From NCBI RefSeq assembly GCF_023822065.1, contig NZ_CP084930.1:2062001-2126000 (forward strand): 64,000 bases of DNA. Reading direction: 5' to 3'. A model generated the notes under the pieces. That model had not been told where the DNA came from, ran no database searches, and saw only the letters and a list, made by a program, of their open reading frames with translations. Positions 26,222 to 34,100 of the stretch are shown here, piece by piece (position 1 is the first letter of the stretch; every line of letters starts with the position of its first letter). The translations under genes were made by a program, and so were the position numbers. The DNA comes from Sphingomonas morindae (GTDB lineage: Bacteria > Pseudomonadota > Alphaproteobacteria > Sphingomonadales > Sphingomonadaceae).

Positions 26222-26838
26222 TGAGCCACTTCGTTCACATAGTCGATGACGACGCCGCGGTTCGTACCTCGCTGTACACGCTGCTTTCCACGCGCTCGGA
26301 CCTGCTGCTCCGCAGCTTCCGCTCGGGCGACGATTTCCTCGCCTCGCTGCCCGAGCTGGAGGGCGGGGTGGTGCTGCTCGACATCCATATGCCCGGCACG
26401 TCCGGGCTCGACGTGCTGCGGCTGCTGCAAAAGCATGACGTGCCCTTCGCCAGCGTCATCATCACCGGCCAGGGCGACATCCAGATCGCGGTGCAGGCGA
26501 TGAAGCTGGGCGCGATCGATTTCGTCGAAAAGCCCTATGACCATGACGCGCTGTTCGCGGCGCTGGACAGCGGCATCACGCGGCTGGATCGCGACGCCGC
26601 CGCCGCCGAGCGCACCCGCTCGGCCAAGGCGCTGATCGACGCACTTTCGGAGCGCGAGCGCGAGGTGCTGCACCAGCTGCTGGAGGGCCGCGCCAACAAG
26701 CAGATCGCCTATGCGCTGGATGTCAGCCCGCGCACCGTGGAGGTGCACCGCGCCAACCTCATGGCCAAGCTGCGCGCGCGCAGCCTGCCCGAGGCGGTGC
26801 GGCTCGCCTTCGCGGCCGGAATCGTGGGAAGCGACTAA
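26221..26838 (+). CDS. FixJ-family response regulator
   Basis: 205 aa. The receiver has 'HIVDDDAAV', Asp54 in 'VVLLDIHMPGTSG', switch Thr in 'IITGQGDI' and Lys in 'VEKPYD'. The 'VQAMKLGAIDFVEKPY' stretch is a hallmark of FixJ. The helix-turn-helix region is 'LSEREREVLHQLLEGRANK' and 'SPRTVEVHRANLMAKLRA'. The start overlaps the kinase stop by one base, so the pair is a co-translated two-component system. It is closely similar in layout to the regulator at 19908 but not identical, so cross-talk is possible. Confidence 0.95.
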   Translation: MSHFVHIVDDDAAVRTSLYTLLSTRSDLLLRSFRSGDDFLASLPELEGGVVLLDIHMPGTSGLDVLRLLQKHDVPFASVIITGQGDIQIAVQAMKLGAIDFVEKPYDHDALFAALDSGITRLDRDAAAAERTRSAKALIDALSEREREVLHQLLEGRANKQIAYALDVSPRTVEVHRANLMAKLRARSLPEAVRLAFAAGIVGSD

Positions 26839-26859
26839 AGTCTGAGCGCCCGGCCGCGC

Positions 26860-26881
26860 CCGCGCGACGGGCGTCGCGCGG
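26860..26881 (+). terminator. Hairpin after the kinase-FixJ pair
   Basis: CCGCGCGAC - GGGC - GTCGCGCGG, a perfect 9-bp stem with a 4-nt loop 22 bases after the FixJ stop. It separates this operon from the chemotaxis operon. Confidence 0.6.
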
Positions 26882-27048
26882 CGTCTCGGCGTTACCTGCG
26901 GGCAATACGTAGCAATCGCTTAAGCCGCCACAGAGCGCGCCCGCCTATCTCCAAATCCGGCTCGAAGCGCCGTTTTCGCCCGATCCCGCCTCCCATCGTC
27001 CGGGGCGCGGCGATCGCGCGGAGCCGATGCGGAGAAAGGATTGGGGGC

Positions 27049-27207
27049 ATGACGATGCGGGACGGAAGGGCAAGCGAGGCAGGCCGCGCCGGCGCGACAT
27101 TTAACGCAATCGTAAGCCTGATCGGCGAGTTTCTCCGCGAGTTCAACGGAGCGACGCCGCCCGCCACTGGGGCGTGCGGTCGCGCAGCCCGGGGAGAGGC
27201 GGCATGA
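27049..27207 (+). CDS. Possible small ORF (52 aa) leading the chemotaxis operon
   Basis: ATG 27049 has GGAGAAAGGA upstream at good spacing, and its TGA overlaps the STAS gene start by the same ATGA arrangement used throughout this operon. The central part 'ATFNAIVSLIGEFLREFNG' would form an amphipathic helix; the flanks are Gly/Ala/Arg-rich. I do not recognise it. It could be a short translated leader coupling translation into the STAS gene rather than a functional protein. The stretch from 26882 to 27048 shows nothing else and should hold the operon promoter. Confidence 0.35.
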   Translation: MTMRDGRASEAGRAGATFNAIVSLIGEFLREFNGATPPATGACGRAARGEAA

Positions 27208-27479
27208 CGCACCAGATCGTTCTTCCGGCGCAGATCGACCGCGGCACCGCCGCGTCGCTGGCGCCCGAAATCGCGCATGCGCTGTCCGCGGGCGGCCTGG
27301 AGCTTGACGGCCGCGAGGTGCGCCGCGCCGGCCAGTGCGCGCTGCAGATGCTGCTGTCCGCCCGCAAGACGGCGGGCGAATGGGGCGTGGCGCTGCTGAT
27401 CCGCCCCTCGGAGAGCCTGCGCGACGCCGCCCGCCTGGCCGGACTCGAGGATCGCCTGTTCGAGGAGGCCGTTGCGTGA
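27204..27479 (+). CDS. STAS-domain protein of the chemotaxis operon
   Basis: 91 aa, a single STAS domain. The pattern 'IVLPAQIDRGTAASLAPEIA' followed by 'GGLELDGREVRRAGQCALQM' and 'GEWGVALLIRPSESLRDAA' matches the small STAS proteins found at the head of alphaproteobacterial che operons. The usual Asp-Thr/Ser of the phosphorylatable loop is replaced by 'RAGQC', so regulation by serine phosphorylation is unlikely (alignment by eye). The ATG is at 27204, and the stop overlaps the cheA GTG start. Its role in chemotaxis arrays is not established. Confidence 0.75.
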   Translation: MTHQIVLPAQIDRGTAASLAPEIAHALSAGGLELDGREVRRAGQCALQMLLSARKTAGEWGVALLIRPSESLRDAARLAGLEDRLFEEAVA

Positions 27480-29752
27480 CCAACGAGGAAATCCTTCAGA
27501 TCTTTTTCCTCGAGTGCGAGGAAGCGCTCGGCGCGACCGAAAGCAGCCTGCTCGCCTGTCGTTCGGGCGAGGCCGATGGCGAGACGGTCAATTCCATCTT
27601 CCGCGCCGTCCACTCGATCAAGGGCGGCGCCGGCGCCTTCGGCTTCACCGCGCTCCAGGCCTTCACGCATAGCTTCGAGACGCTGCTCTCCTTCGTGCGC
27701 GATGGCGTGCTCCAGCTCGACGAGCCGCTGGTGGCGCTGATGCTGCGCGCCTTCGACATTCTGAGCGATCATGTCGCCGCCGCGCGCGGCGAGGGCGAGG
27801 CGCCGGCCGACGCGGCCTGCATCGCCGAGCTCGAGGCCTGGTCCGCCCGTGCCGAGAAGGGCGAGGCGCCCCCGGCGGCCGCGCCCGCCGCCACGCCCGC
27901 GCCTGCTCCGGCGGCCGAGGAGGCGATCGCCTTCGAGCCGGTCGCGGTGAGCGATTTCGATCTGGATGCGCTGCTCGGCGATTTCGGCGCGGAGGTCGAG
28001 GCCTCGGCGCCGCCGGCCGCGCCCGACTGGCATGTGCGCGTGCGGCCGCTGGACGGCGCGCTCGGCAATGGCGGCGAGCCGCTGCTGCTGCTGCGCGAAC
28101 TGGCGGGGCTGGGGGGCACCTGCCTGCGCGTCGAGCCCGGCGAGATCCCGGACATCGACCGGTTCGACGCCAACCGCGCCTTTCTGAGCTGGCATTATGT
28201 GGTGCCGGCCTCGGTGGATCGCGCCGCGATCGAGGAGATCTTCGATTTCGTCGGCGATGATTGCGAATTGCTGATCACCGCCGCCGATGCGGCATCCGCC
28301 GCGCCCGAGGCGGCGCCCGCGCCCGAGGCGAGCCCGGCGCCGGCCGCCCCGCCGCCCGTCGCGCCTGCGCCTGCGCCGGCCCCCGTCGCCGCGAGCGCCG
28401 CGCCCGCGCCGGCCCCCGCGCCGGCCGCGTCCGGGCCGAGCGCTTCGCCCGCCGCCGAGGCCAAGCCGGTCGAGGCCAAGCCCGCCGAATCCAAGGCGGT
28501 CGATGCCAAGGCCGCCGAGGCCAAATCCGTGGATGCCAAAGCCGCCGACGCCAAGGCCGGCGGCGCGGGGGCGCAGTCGATCCGCATCGATCTCGCCAAG
28601 CTCGATCGGCTGATCGACACGGTGGGCGAGCTGGTGATCGCGCAGGCGATGATGGCGCAGCGCCTCGCCCAGCACAATCTCAGCAGCATCGACGAGCTTG
28701 CCATGCTCGACGGCCTGACCCGCGACATTCAGGAAAGCGCGATGGCGATCCGCGCGCAGCCGATCCAATCGGTCTTCAGCCGCGTGCCGCGCCTGCTGCG
28801 CGAGCTGGAGGCTTCGACCGGCAAGCGCGTTCGGCTGGAAATGGCCGGCGAGACGACCGAACTCGACAAGACCGTGCTCGAGCGGCTCGGCGAGCCGCTT
28901 ACCCATCTCATCCGCAACGCCGTGGACCATGGGCTGGAATCCACCGAGGCGCGGATCGCGGCCGGCAAGGATCCGGTCGGCGTGCTGCGGCTCTCGGCGG
29001 AGCAGCGCTCGGGCCGCATCCTCATCAAGGTGGGCGACGACGGCAAGGGCATTGATCGCCCGCGCGTCTATGCCAAGGCGGTGGAGCGCGGCCTGATCGC
29101 GCCCGACGCCACGCTTTCCGACGAGGAGATCGACAATCTCATCTTCGCGGCCGGCTTCTCCACCGCCGCCACCGTGTCCAACATCTCCGGCCGGGGCGTC
29201 GGCATGGACGTGGTGCGGCAGAATGTGAAGGATCTGGGCGGCCGCATCTCGATCGAGACGCATCCCGGCCAGGGCAGCACCTTCACGCTGGCGCTGCCGC
29301 TGACGCTCGCCATCTCGGACGGCATGATCGTGACCGTCGGCGATCAGACGCTGGTCGTGCCGCTGACGCACGTGGTCGAGAGCCTGCGGCCCGGCGACGG
29401 CGAGATCCAGGCGATGGGCGTGGGCCAGGACATGCTCAACGTGCGTGGCCATTTCCTGCCGATCGTGCCGGTGCATTCGGCGGTGAGCGCGCGCGACGCC
29501 GTGTCCAAGGCGCATGAGGGCGTGCTGATCGTGGTCGACACCGAGGCCGCCGGCCAGGCGGCGCTGCTGGTCGACACCATTTGCGACCAGCGCCAGTTCG
29601 TCATCAAGAGCCTGGAAACCCACTATAAGACCGTGCCCGGCATCGCCGGCGCCACCATTCTCGGCGATGGCCGGGTGGCGCTGATCGTGGATGTGGACGG
29701 GCTTGTCATCAACGCCATGCGGCTGGGCGAGCCCTTGCGGAGGGCCGCATGA
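27476..29752 (+). CDS. cheA: Chemotaxis histidine kinase CheA
   Basis: 758 aa. The GTG start (27476) overlaps the STAS stop and has AGGAGG eight bases upstream. Domains in order: P1/HPt with 'FRAVHSIKGGAGAFG' (His46 is the phosphate carrier), a response-regulator-binding region, a very long Ala/Pro linker and a Lys-rich repeat. Then come P3 dimerisation ('RIDLAKLDRLIDTVGELVIA'), P4 ATPase ('LIRNAVDHGLES', 'GRGVGMDVVRQNV', 'GQGSTFTLALPLTLAI') and the P5 CheW-like domain. It phosphorylates CheY, CheB and presumably the second CheB-like protein. It heads a run of overlapping genes through 34369. Confidence 0.97.
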   Translation: MTNEEILQIFFLECEEALGATESSLLACRSGEADGETVNSIFRAVHSIKGGAGAFGFTALQAFTHSFETLLSFVRDGVLQLDEPLVALMLRAFDILSDHVAAARGEGEAPADAACIAELEAWSARAEKGEAPPAAAPAATPAPAPAAEEAIAFEPVAVSDFDLDALLGDFGAEVEASAPPAAPDWHVRVRPLDGALGNGGEPLLLLRELAGLGGTCLRVEPGEIPDIDRFDANRAFLSWHYVVPASVDRAAIEEIFDFVGDDCELLITAADAASAAPEAAPAPEASPAPAAPPPVAPAPAPAPVAASAAPAPAPAPAASGPSASPAAEAKPVEAKPAESKAVDAKAAEAKSVDAKAADAKAGGAGAQSIRIDLAKLDRLIDTVGELVIAQAMMAQRLAQHNLSSIDELAMLDGLTRDIQESAMAIRAQPIQSVFSRVPRLLRELEASTGKRVRLEMAGETTELDKTVLERLGEPLTHLIRNAVDHGLESTEARIAAGKDPVGVLRLSAEQRSGRILIKVGDDGKGIDRPRVYAKAVERGLIAPDATLSDEEIDNLIFAAGFSTAATVSNISGRGVGMDVVRQNVKDLGGRISIETHPGQGSTFTLALPLTLAISDGMIVTVGDQTLVVPLTHVVESLRPGDGEIQAMGVGQDMLNVRGHFLPIVPVHSAVSARDAVSKAHEGVLIVVDTEAAGQAALLVDTICDQRQFVIKSLETHYKTVPGIAGATILGDGRVALIVDVDGLVINAMRLGEPLRRAA
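28457..28561 (+). repeat. Seven 15-nt repeats coding a pentapeptide in the CheA linker
   Basis: Seven consecutive codon-phased units encode the pattern (E/D)-(A/S)-K-(A/P/S)-(A/V/G): EAKPV, EAKPA, ESKAV, DAKAA, EAKSV, DAKAA, DAKAG. They lie between the Ala/Pro-rich linker and the P3 domain. The mixed-charge repeat probably forms a flexible or helical spacer, and slippage could change its copy number. Confidence 0.85.
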
Positions 29753-30621
29753 GCGCCACCGCCTCTCCGGCCGATTTCGTCCCCTTTCCGGGGGTGAGCG
29801 CCGGCGTCTATGCCCGCGAGGATTTCGAGGCGGTGCGCGACCTGATCTATCAGGAAGCGGGCATCGTGCTGCCGCCGCGCAAGGCGACGCTGGTCTATTC
29901 GCGGCTCGCGCCGCTGGTGCGCGCCACGGGCAGCGCCACCTTCGCCAATTATATCCAGCGGATCCGCGCGGACGACCAGGAGCGGCGGCGGGCGGTTTCG
30001 GCGCTCACCACCAACCACACTTTCTTCTACCGCGAGCCGCATCATTTCGAGCATTTCATCGAGACGGTGCGGCCCGAGCTGGTCCATGCCGCCGAGACGG
30101 GCAAGCCGGTGCGGCTCTGGTCGGCGGGATGCTCGACGGGCGAGGAGACCTGGTCGCTGGTGCTGTCGCTGCTCGGGCCGGACCGGACCGAGGGCCGCCG
30201 GCTGGCGCAGCGCGACGTGGCGGTGCTCGCCACCGACATCGCCGATCACGCGCTCTCCGCGGCGCGCGAGGCGAGCTATGCCGCCGATGCGCTGAAGCCG
30301 GTCCCCGAGCCGCTGCGCCGCGCCTGGTCGGAAAGCCGGGACGGGCGCGCCGCGATCGTGCCCGACGCCACCGCGCTGGTGCGCTTCCGCTGGCTCAACC
30401 TGCTGGGCGAATGGCCCATGAAGAAGAAGTTCGACGTGATCTTCTGCCGCAACGTGATGATCTATTTCGACCAGCCCACCAAGGAGCGGCTCGTGGAGCG
30501 GCTCGGGCAGATGCTGGTGCCCAATGGTCATCTTTATATAGGCCATAGCGAGCGCGTGACGGGCGCCGCCGCGCGATTTCTTTCGCCGGTCGGTTCCACC
30601 ATTTACCGGAGGACGGCATGA
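29749..30621 (+). CDS. cheR: Chemotaxis protein methyltransferase CheR
   Basis: 290 aa. It methylates glutamates on chemoreceptors using S-adenosylmethionine. The N-terminal helical domain has 'EAGIVLPPRKATLVYSRLA'. 'VSALTTNHTFFYREPHHFE' and the SAM-binding 'LWSAGCSTGEETWSLV' follow. 'ATDIADHALSAAREASY' and 'FDVIFCRNVMIYFD' complete the fold. The start overlaps the cheA stop (ATGA). One receptor in the window (5389-7254) has a WxxF tail that could dock the CheR beta-subdomain. Confidence 0.96.
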   Translation: MSATASPADFVPFPGVSAGVYAREDFEAVRDLIYQEAGIVLPPRKATLVYSRLAPLVRATGSATFANYIQRIRADDQERRRAVSALTTNHTFFYREPHHFEHFIETVRPELVHAAETGKPVRLWSAGCSTGEETWSLVLSLLGPDRTEGRRLAQRDVAVLATDIADHALSAAREASYAADALKPVPEPLRRAWSESRDGRAAIVPDATALVRFRWLNLLGEWPMKKKFDVIFCRNVMIYFDQPTKERLVERLGQMLVPNGHLYIGHSERVTGAAARFLSPVGSTIYRRTA

Positions 30622-31643
30622 TCCGTGTTCTTGTCGTCGATGACAGCCCGACCATGCGGGCGCTGCTGTCGAGCCTGCTCGGCCAGGAGGCCGATATCGA
30701 GGTGATCGGCACCGCCGCCAATGCCGAGGAGGCGCGCGGCATGATCCGCGTGCTCGATCCCGACGTGGTGACGCTGGACATCGAGATGCCGGGCATGAAC
30801 GGCCTGGATTTTCTCGAGAAGATCATGCGCCTGCGGCCGACGCCGGTGATCATCGTGTCCGGGCTGACGCGCGCCAACACCGATGCCACGGCGCGGGCGC
30901 TCGAGATCGGCGCGGTGGATTGCTATGCCAAGCCGCAGCGCGCCGGCCAGCTGCTGACCGACGATGGCGGCCGGCTGGCGGGGCTGGTGCGCCAGGCGGC
31001 GCAGGTGCGGATGCGCGGCCGCGAGCCTTCGCGGCAGATGCTGGGCTCCACCGTGCGCGCCATCGGCTCGCACGATGTGCGGCTGGTCGCGGTCGGCGCC
31101 TCGACCGGCGGGGTGGAGGCGCTCACCACCATGCTCGGCGCCTTTCCGGCCGATTGCCCGCCGACGCTGGTGGTGCAGCATGTCAACGGCGCCTTCGCCG
31201 GCGCCATCGCGCGGCGGCTGGACCAGCATTGCGCGCCGACCGTGCGGCTGGCCGAGCCCGATCTGCCGCTGCGGCGCGGCCATGTCTATATCGCGCCGGG
31301 CAACGAGCGGCATCTCCAGGTGCAGGGCATCGGCACCATGTCCGCCAAGCTGCGCGTCGCCGATCCGGTTTCGGGCCATCGCCCCAGCGTCGACATGCTG
31401 TTCCTGTCGGTGGCGCAGAATGCGGCTGCGGGGGCGGTGGGCGTGCTGCTGACCGGCATGGGATCGGACGGCGCCGCCGGGCTGCTGGCGATGCGCCGCG
31501 CCGGCTGCGTCACCATCGTCCAGGACGAGGCCACCTCGACCGTCTACGGCATGCCGCGCGCGGCGGCCGAGATGGGCGCCGCGCAATTCGTGCTGGGCCT
31601 GCCCGACATCGCCTCGCGCGCGCTCGCCGGAGGTGTGGCATGA
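30618..31643 (+). CDS. cheB: Protein-glutamate methylesterase CheB (catalytically intact)
   Basis: 341 aa. It demethylates or deamidates receptor glutamates when phosphorylated by CheA. The receiver domain has 'VVDDSPTMR', Asp54 in 'VVTLDIEMPGMNG' and Lys in 'AKPQRA'. The methylesterase domain keeps the full triad: Ser162 in 'VGASTGGVEAL', His188 in 'VVQHVNG' and Asp284 in 'LLTGMGSDGAAG'. It overlaps cheR (ATGA) and cheD (ATGA). It is the reference for judging the divergent copy at 33060. Confidence 0.97.
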   Translation: MIRVLVVDDSPTMRALLSSLLGQEADIEVIGTAANAEEARGMIRVLDPDVVTLDIEMPGMNGLDFLEKIMRLRPTPVIIVSGLTRANTDATARALEIGAVDCYAKPQRAGQLLTDDGGRLAGLVRQAAQVRMRGREPSRQMLGSTVRAIGSHDVRLVAVGASTGGVEALTTMLGAFPADCPPTLVVQHVNGAFAGAIARRLDQHCAPTVRLAEPDLPLRRGHVYIAPGNERHLQVQGIGTMSAKLRVADPVSGHRPSVDMLFLSVAQNAAAGAVGVLLTGMGSDGAAGLLAMRRAGCVTIVQDEATSTVYGMPRAAAEMGAAQFVLGLPDIASRALAGGVA

Positions 31644-32179
31644 CCGTCTCCGCGCTCGCCAGCCCGCATCGCATCACCGTGATGCAGGGCAAGTCGCATG
31701 TCGCCAGCGGCCGCGAGACGGTGCTCACCACCGTGCTCGGCAGCTGCGTGGCCGCCTGCCTGTTCGATGCCGAGGCCGGGATCGGCGGCATGAACCATTT
31801 CCTCCTCGCCGAGCCGATGAGCACCAGCGGCCATACGGTGGACGAACATTATGGCGTCTACCTGATGGAGCTGCTGATCAACGGCATGCTGCAGGGCGGG
31901 GCCGCCAAGCACCGGATGCGCGCGCATCTTTATGGCGGCGCCAATCTTCACGCCGGAATGCGGGCGATCGGCACGATGAACGCCGATTTCGCGCGCTCCT
32001 TCCTCCGCCAGGAGGGGATCACGCTCACCCATGCCGATCTCGGCGGGACGCGGGCGCGCCGTGTGGAGTTCATGCCCGCCCTTGGGCGGGCCCGTTGTCG
32101 CCTGGTCGAGGGTCGTGGCCCCGCCGAGCAAAAACCCATCCGCGCGCTGCCGACCGGCGGCGACGTCGAACTGTTCTGA
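31640..32179 (+). CDS. cheD: Chemoreceptor glutamine deamidase CheD
   Basis: 179 aa. CheD deamidates specific receptor glutamines and can interact with CheY-type phosphatases in other bacteria. The catalytic Cys36 lies in 'TVLGSCVAACLFD' and the His53 in 'GGMNHFLLAEP'; both match the family. 'RAHLYGGANLHAGM' is also conserved. It overlaps cheB by four bases and is followed by cheY after 12 nt. Confidence 0.96.
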   Translation: MTVSALASPHRITVMQGKSHVASGRETVLTTVLGSCVAACLFDAEAGIGGMNHFLLAEPMSTSGHTVDEHYGVYLMELLINGMLQGGAAKHRMRAHLYGGANLHAGMRAIGTMNADFARSFLRQEGITLTHADLGGTRARRVEFMPALGRARCRLVEGRGPAEQKPIRALPTGGDVELF

Positions 32180-32191
32180 CCGGAGGAGACC

Positions 32192-32563
32192 ATGTCCAAC
32201 GTCACTCGAGTATTGACCGTCGACGACAGCGCCAGCATGCGCGCGCTGTTGCTCCACGCCCTGCGCGACCGCGGTTTTGAGGTCGCCCAGGCGGAGGACG
32301 GCATGGCCGCGCTGGAATGGCTCGCCATCAACGACACCGACGTGGTGGTCACCGACATCAACATGCCGCGTCTCGATGGCTTCGGCCTGATCGAGAAGCT
32401 GCGCGACCATGCGCGGCATCGCGACCGGCCGATCCTGGTGCTCACCACCGAAAGCTCGGACGAGAAGAAGGCGCGCGCCCGCGCCGCCGGCGCGACCGGC
32501 TGGATCGTCAAGCCGTTCGACGCGGAAAAGCTCGCCAACGCCGTGCGCCGCGTGGCGCTCTGA
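32192..32563 (+). CDS. cheY: Chemotaxis response regulator CheY
   Basis: 123-aa single receiver. 'LTVDDSASMRALL' is the acidic pocket, Asp55 in 'VVVTDINMPRLDG' is the phosphoacceptor, and 'VLTTESSDEKKARARAAG' and 'GWIVKPFDAEKL' (switch Thr and Lys) complete the site in typical CheY wording. GGAGGAG precedes the ATG. Phospho-CheY should bind the flagellar switch; flagellar genes are not in this window. Confidence 0.95.
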   Translation: MSNVTRVLTVDDSASMRALLLHALRDRGFEVAQAEDGMAALEWLAINDTDVVVTDINMPRLDGFGLIEKLRDHARHRDRPILVLTTESSDEKKARARAAGATGWIVKPFDAEKLANAVRRVAL

Positions 32564-32589
32564 TCGTGCAACCCAGAGGAGAGAGAGCA

Positions 32590-33030
32590 ATGGTCAGCCA
32601 GTTGATCACCTTCCAGGTGGGTGAACAGGTGTTCGCCATCGATATCATGGCCATTCGCGAGATCCGCGCATGGTCGCCCACCACCCGCCTGCCGCACGTG
32701 CCCGACTATGTCGCCGGCGTCGTCAATCTGCGCGGCACCGTGCTGCCCGTGATCGACATGGCCAAGCGGCTGGGCTGGGATCTTGGCGAGCCGACCGCGC
32801 GCCATGTCATCATCGTCACCCGCGTGGGCGACCAGCTGCGCGGCCTGATCGTGGACGCGGTGAGCGACATCGTCACCATCGATCCCGATACGCTGCAGCC
32901 GCCGCCCAATGCCGGCTCGGCGCCCGTCGTGCCCTTCCTTCAGGGCCTTGCCGCGATCGACGAGCGCATGGTGATGGTGCTCGATCTGCCGGCGCTGACC
33001 GGCGACGAGGATCTGCCGCTCGCTGCCTGA
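32590..33030 (+). CDS. cheW: Chemotaxis coupling protein CheW
   Basis: 146 aa. The SH3-like coupling domain links receptors to CheA. The opening 'LITFQVGEQVFAIDIMAIRE' and the central 'PDYVAGVVNLRGTVLPVIDM' are diagnostic. 'GLIVDAVSDIVTI' and 'MVMVLDLPAL' close the fold. The ATG at 32590 follows a purine-rich GAGGAGAGAG. It is the only stand-alone CheW in the operon. Confidence 0.96.
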   Translation: MVSQLITFQVGEQVFAIDIMAIREIRAWSPTTRLPHVPDYVAGVVNLRGTVLPVIDMAKRLGWDLGEPTARHVIIVTRVGDQLRGLIVDAVSDIVTIDPDTLQPPPNAGSAPVVPFLQGLAAIDERMVMVLDLPALTGDEDLPLAA

Positions 33031-33059
33031 CCGCCTGCCGTTCCTCCCGGAGAGTTTTC

Positions 33060-34100
33060 ATGTCCGTCAAGAAAGTCCTGATCGTCGATGACTCGCTCAC
33101 CATGCGGGCCTTGTTCACAAGCGCGCTGGAGAAGAGCAACGAGCTGGCGGTGGTCGGCGCGGCATCGGGGGCCGATATGGCGCGCGACATGATCCGCGAG
33201 CTGCGGCCCGACGTGATCACGCTCGATGTCGAGATGCCGGGCAAGAACGGCATCGAGTTCCTGCGCGAGCTGATGGAGACCAGCCCGCTTCCGGTGGTGA
33301 TGCTCTCCACCCTGACCCAGAAGGGCGCGGACGTGTCGCTCAAGGCGATCGAGCTTGGCGCGGTGGATTGCTTCCCCAAGCCGACCAAGACCACGCCCGA
33401 CGAGTTCGACAAGATCTCGGGCAAGCTCTGCAAGCTCGTCGCCACCGCCGCCAAGACCAACATGCTGGCCAAGCGCAGCGGCACGCCCTCGGCCGCCAAG
33501 GTGGCGGCCTATCAGTGGGACGGCTCGCTGGTGGCGCTGTCCGCCGGCATGGGCGGGATCGACGCCATTCCGCAGGTGCTGGCGAGTTTCCCCGCCAATT
33601 GCCCGCCCACCATCCTGCTTCACCCGATGGAGGACGGGCTGGCCGAGCCCTTCGCCGCCAAGCTCGCCACGACGATCGCGCCCAAGGTGGTGCTCGCCGC
33701 CGACGGGCTGCCGCTGGAGCAGGGCCATGTCTATCTCGTCGCCGACACGCGCTGGCATGCCGCCATCGACAAATGGCCGAGCGGCCGGCTGCGGCTGGTG
33801 GATCGCGATCCGGTCAACGGCCATCGTCCCTCGGCCGATCTGCTGTTCGGCGTGATGGCCAAGGCGGCGGCGGCGCGCGCGGTGGGCGTGATCCTTTCGG
33901 GCGGCGGCGCCGATGGTGCGGCCGGGCTGGCGGCGCTGCGCGGCACCGGCGCGGTCACCTTCTGCCAGGATGCGGGCTCCTCGCTGATCCACGAGGCCGC
34001 CGAGGCGGCGGTGGCGCGCGGCGCGGTGGTGCACCAGCTTCCCGCCGCCGCGCTCGGCGCGGCGATCCTCGCGGGCCAATCAACGCAGGTGGCGGCATGA
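33060..34100 (+). CDS. CheB-like protein with inactivated methylesterase domain
   Basis: 346 aa, receiver plus CheB-type C-terminal domain. The receiver is intact ('IVDDSLTMR', Asp56 in 'VITLDVEMPGKNG', Lys107 in 'FPKPTK'). In the effector domain the Ser of 'GAST-GG' is replaced: the aligned stretch is 'ALSAGMGGID' with Gly163 at the nucleophile. The catalytic His position in 'TILLHPMED' is Pro189. Only the Asp (Asp285, 'GGGADGAAG') is kept. It therefore cannot be a normal methylesterase. It may be a phosphate sink for CheA, a receptor-binding competitor of CheB, or a scaffold. A GGAGAG site precedes the ATG, and it overlaps the following 90-aa gene by four bases. Confidence 0.9.
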   Translation: MSVKKVLIVDDSLTMRALFTSALEKSNELAVVGAASGADMARDMIRELRPDVITLDVEMPGKNGIEFLRELMETSPLPVVMLSTLTQKGADVSLKAIELGAVDCFPKPTKTTPDEFDKISGKLCKLVATAAKTNMLAKRSGTPSAAKVAAYQWDGSLVALSAGMGGIDAIPQVLASFPANCPPTILLHPMEDGLAEPFAAKLATTIAPKVVLAADGLPLEQGHVYLVADTRWHAAIDKWPSGRLRLVDRDPVNGHRPSADLLFGVMAKAAAARAVGVILSGGGADGAAGLAALRGTGAVTFCQDAGSSLIHEAAEAAVARGAVVHQLPAAALGAAILAGQSTQVAA

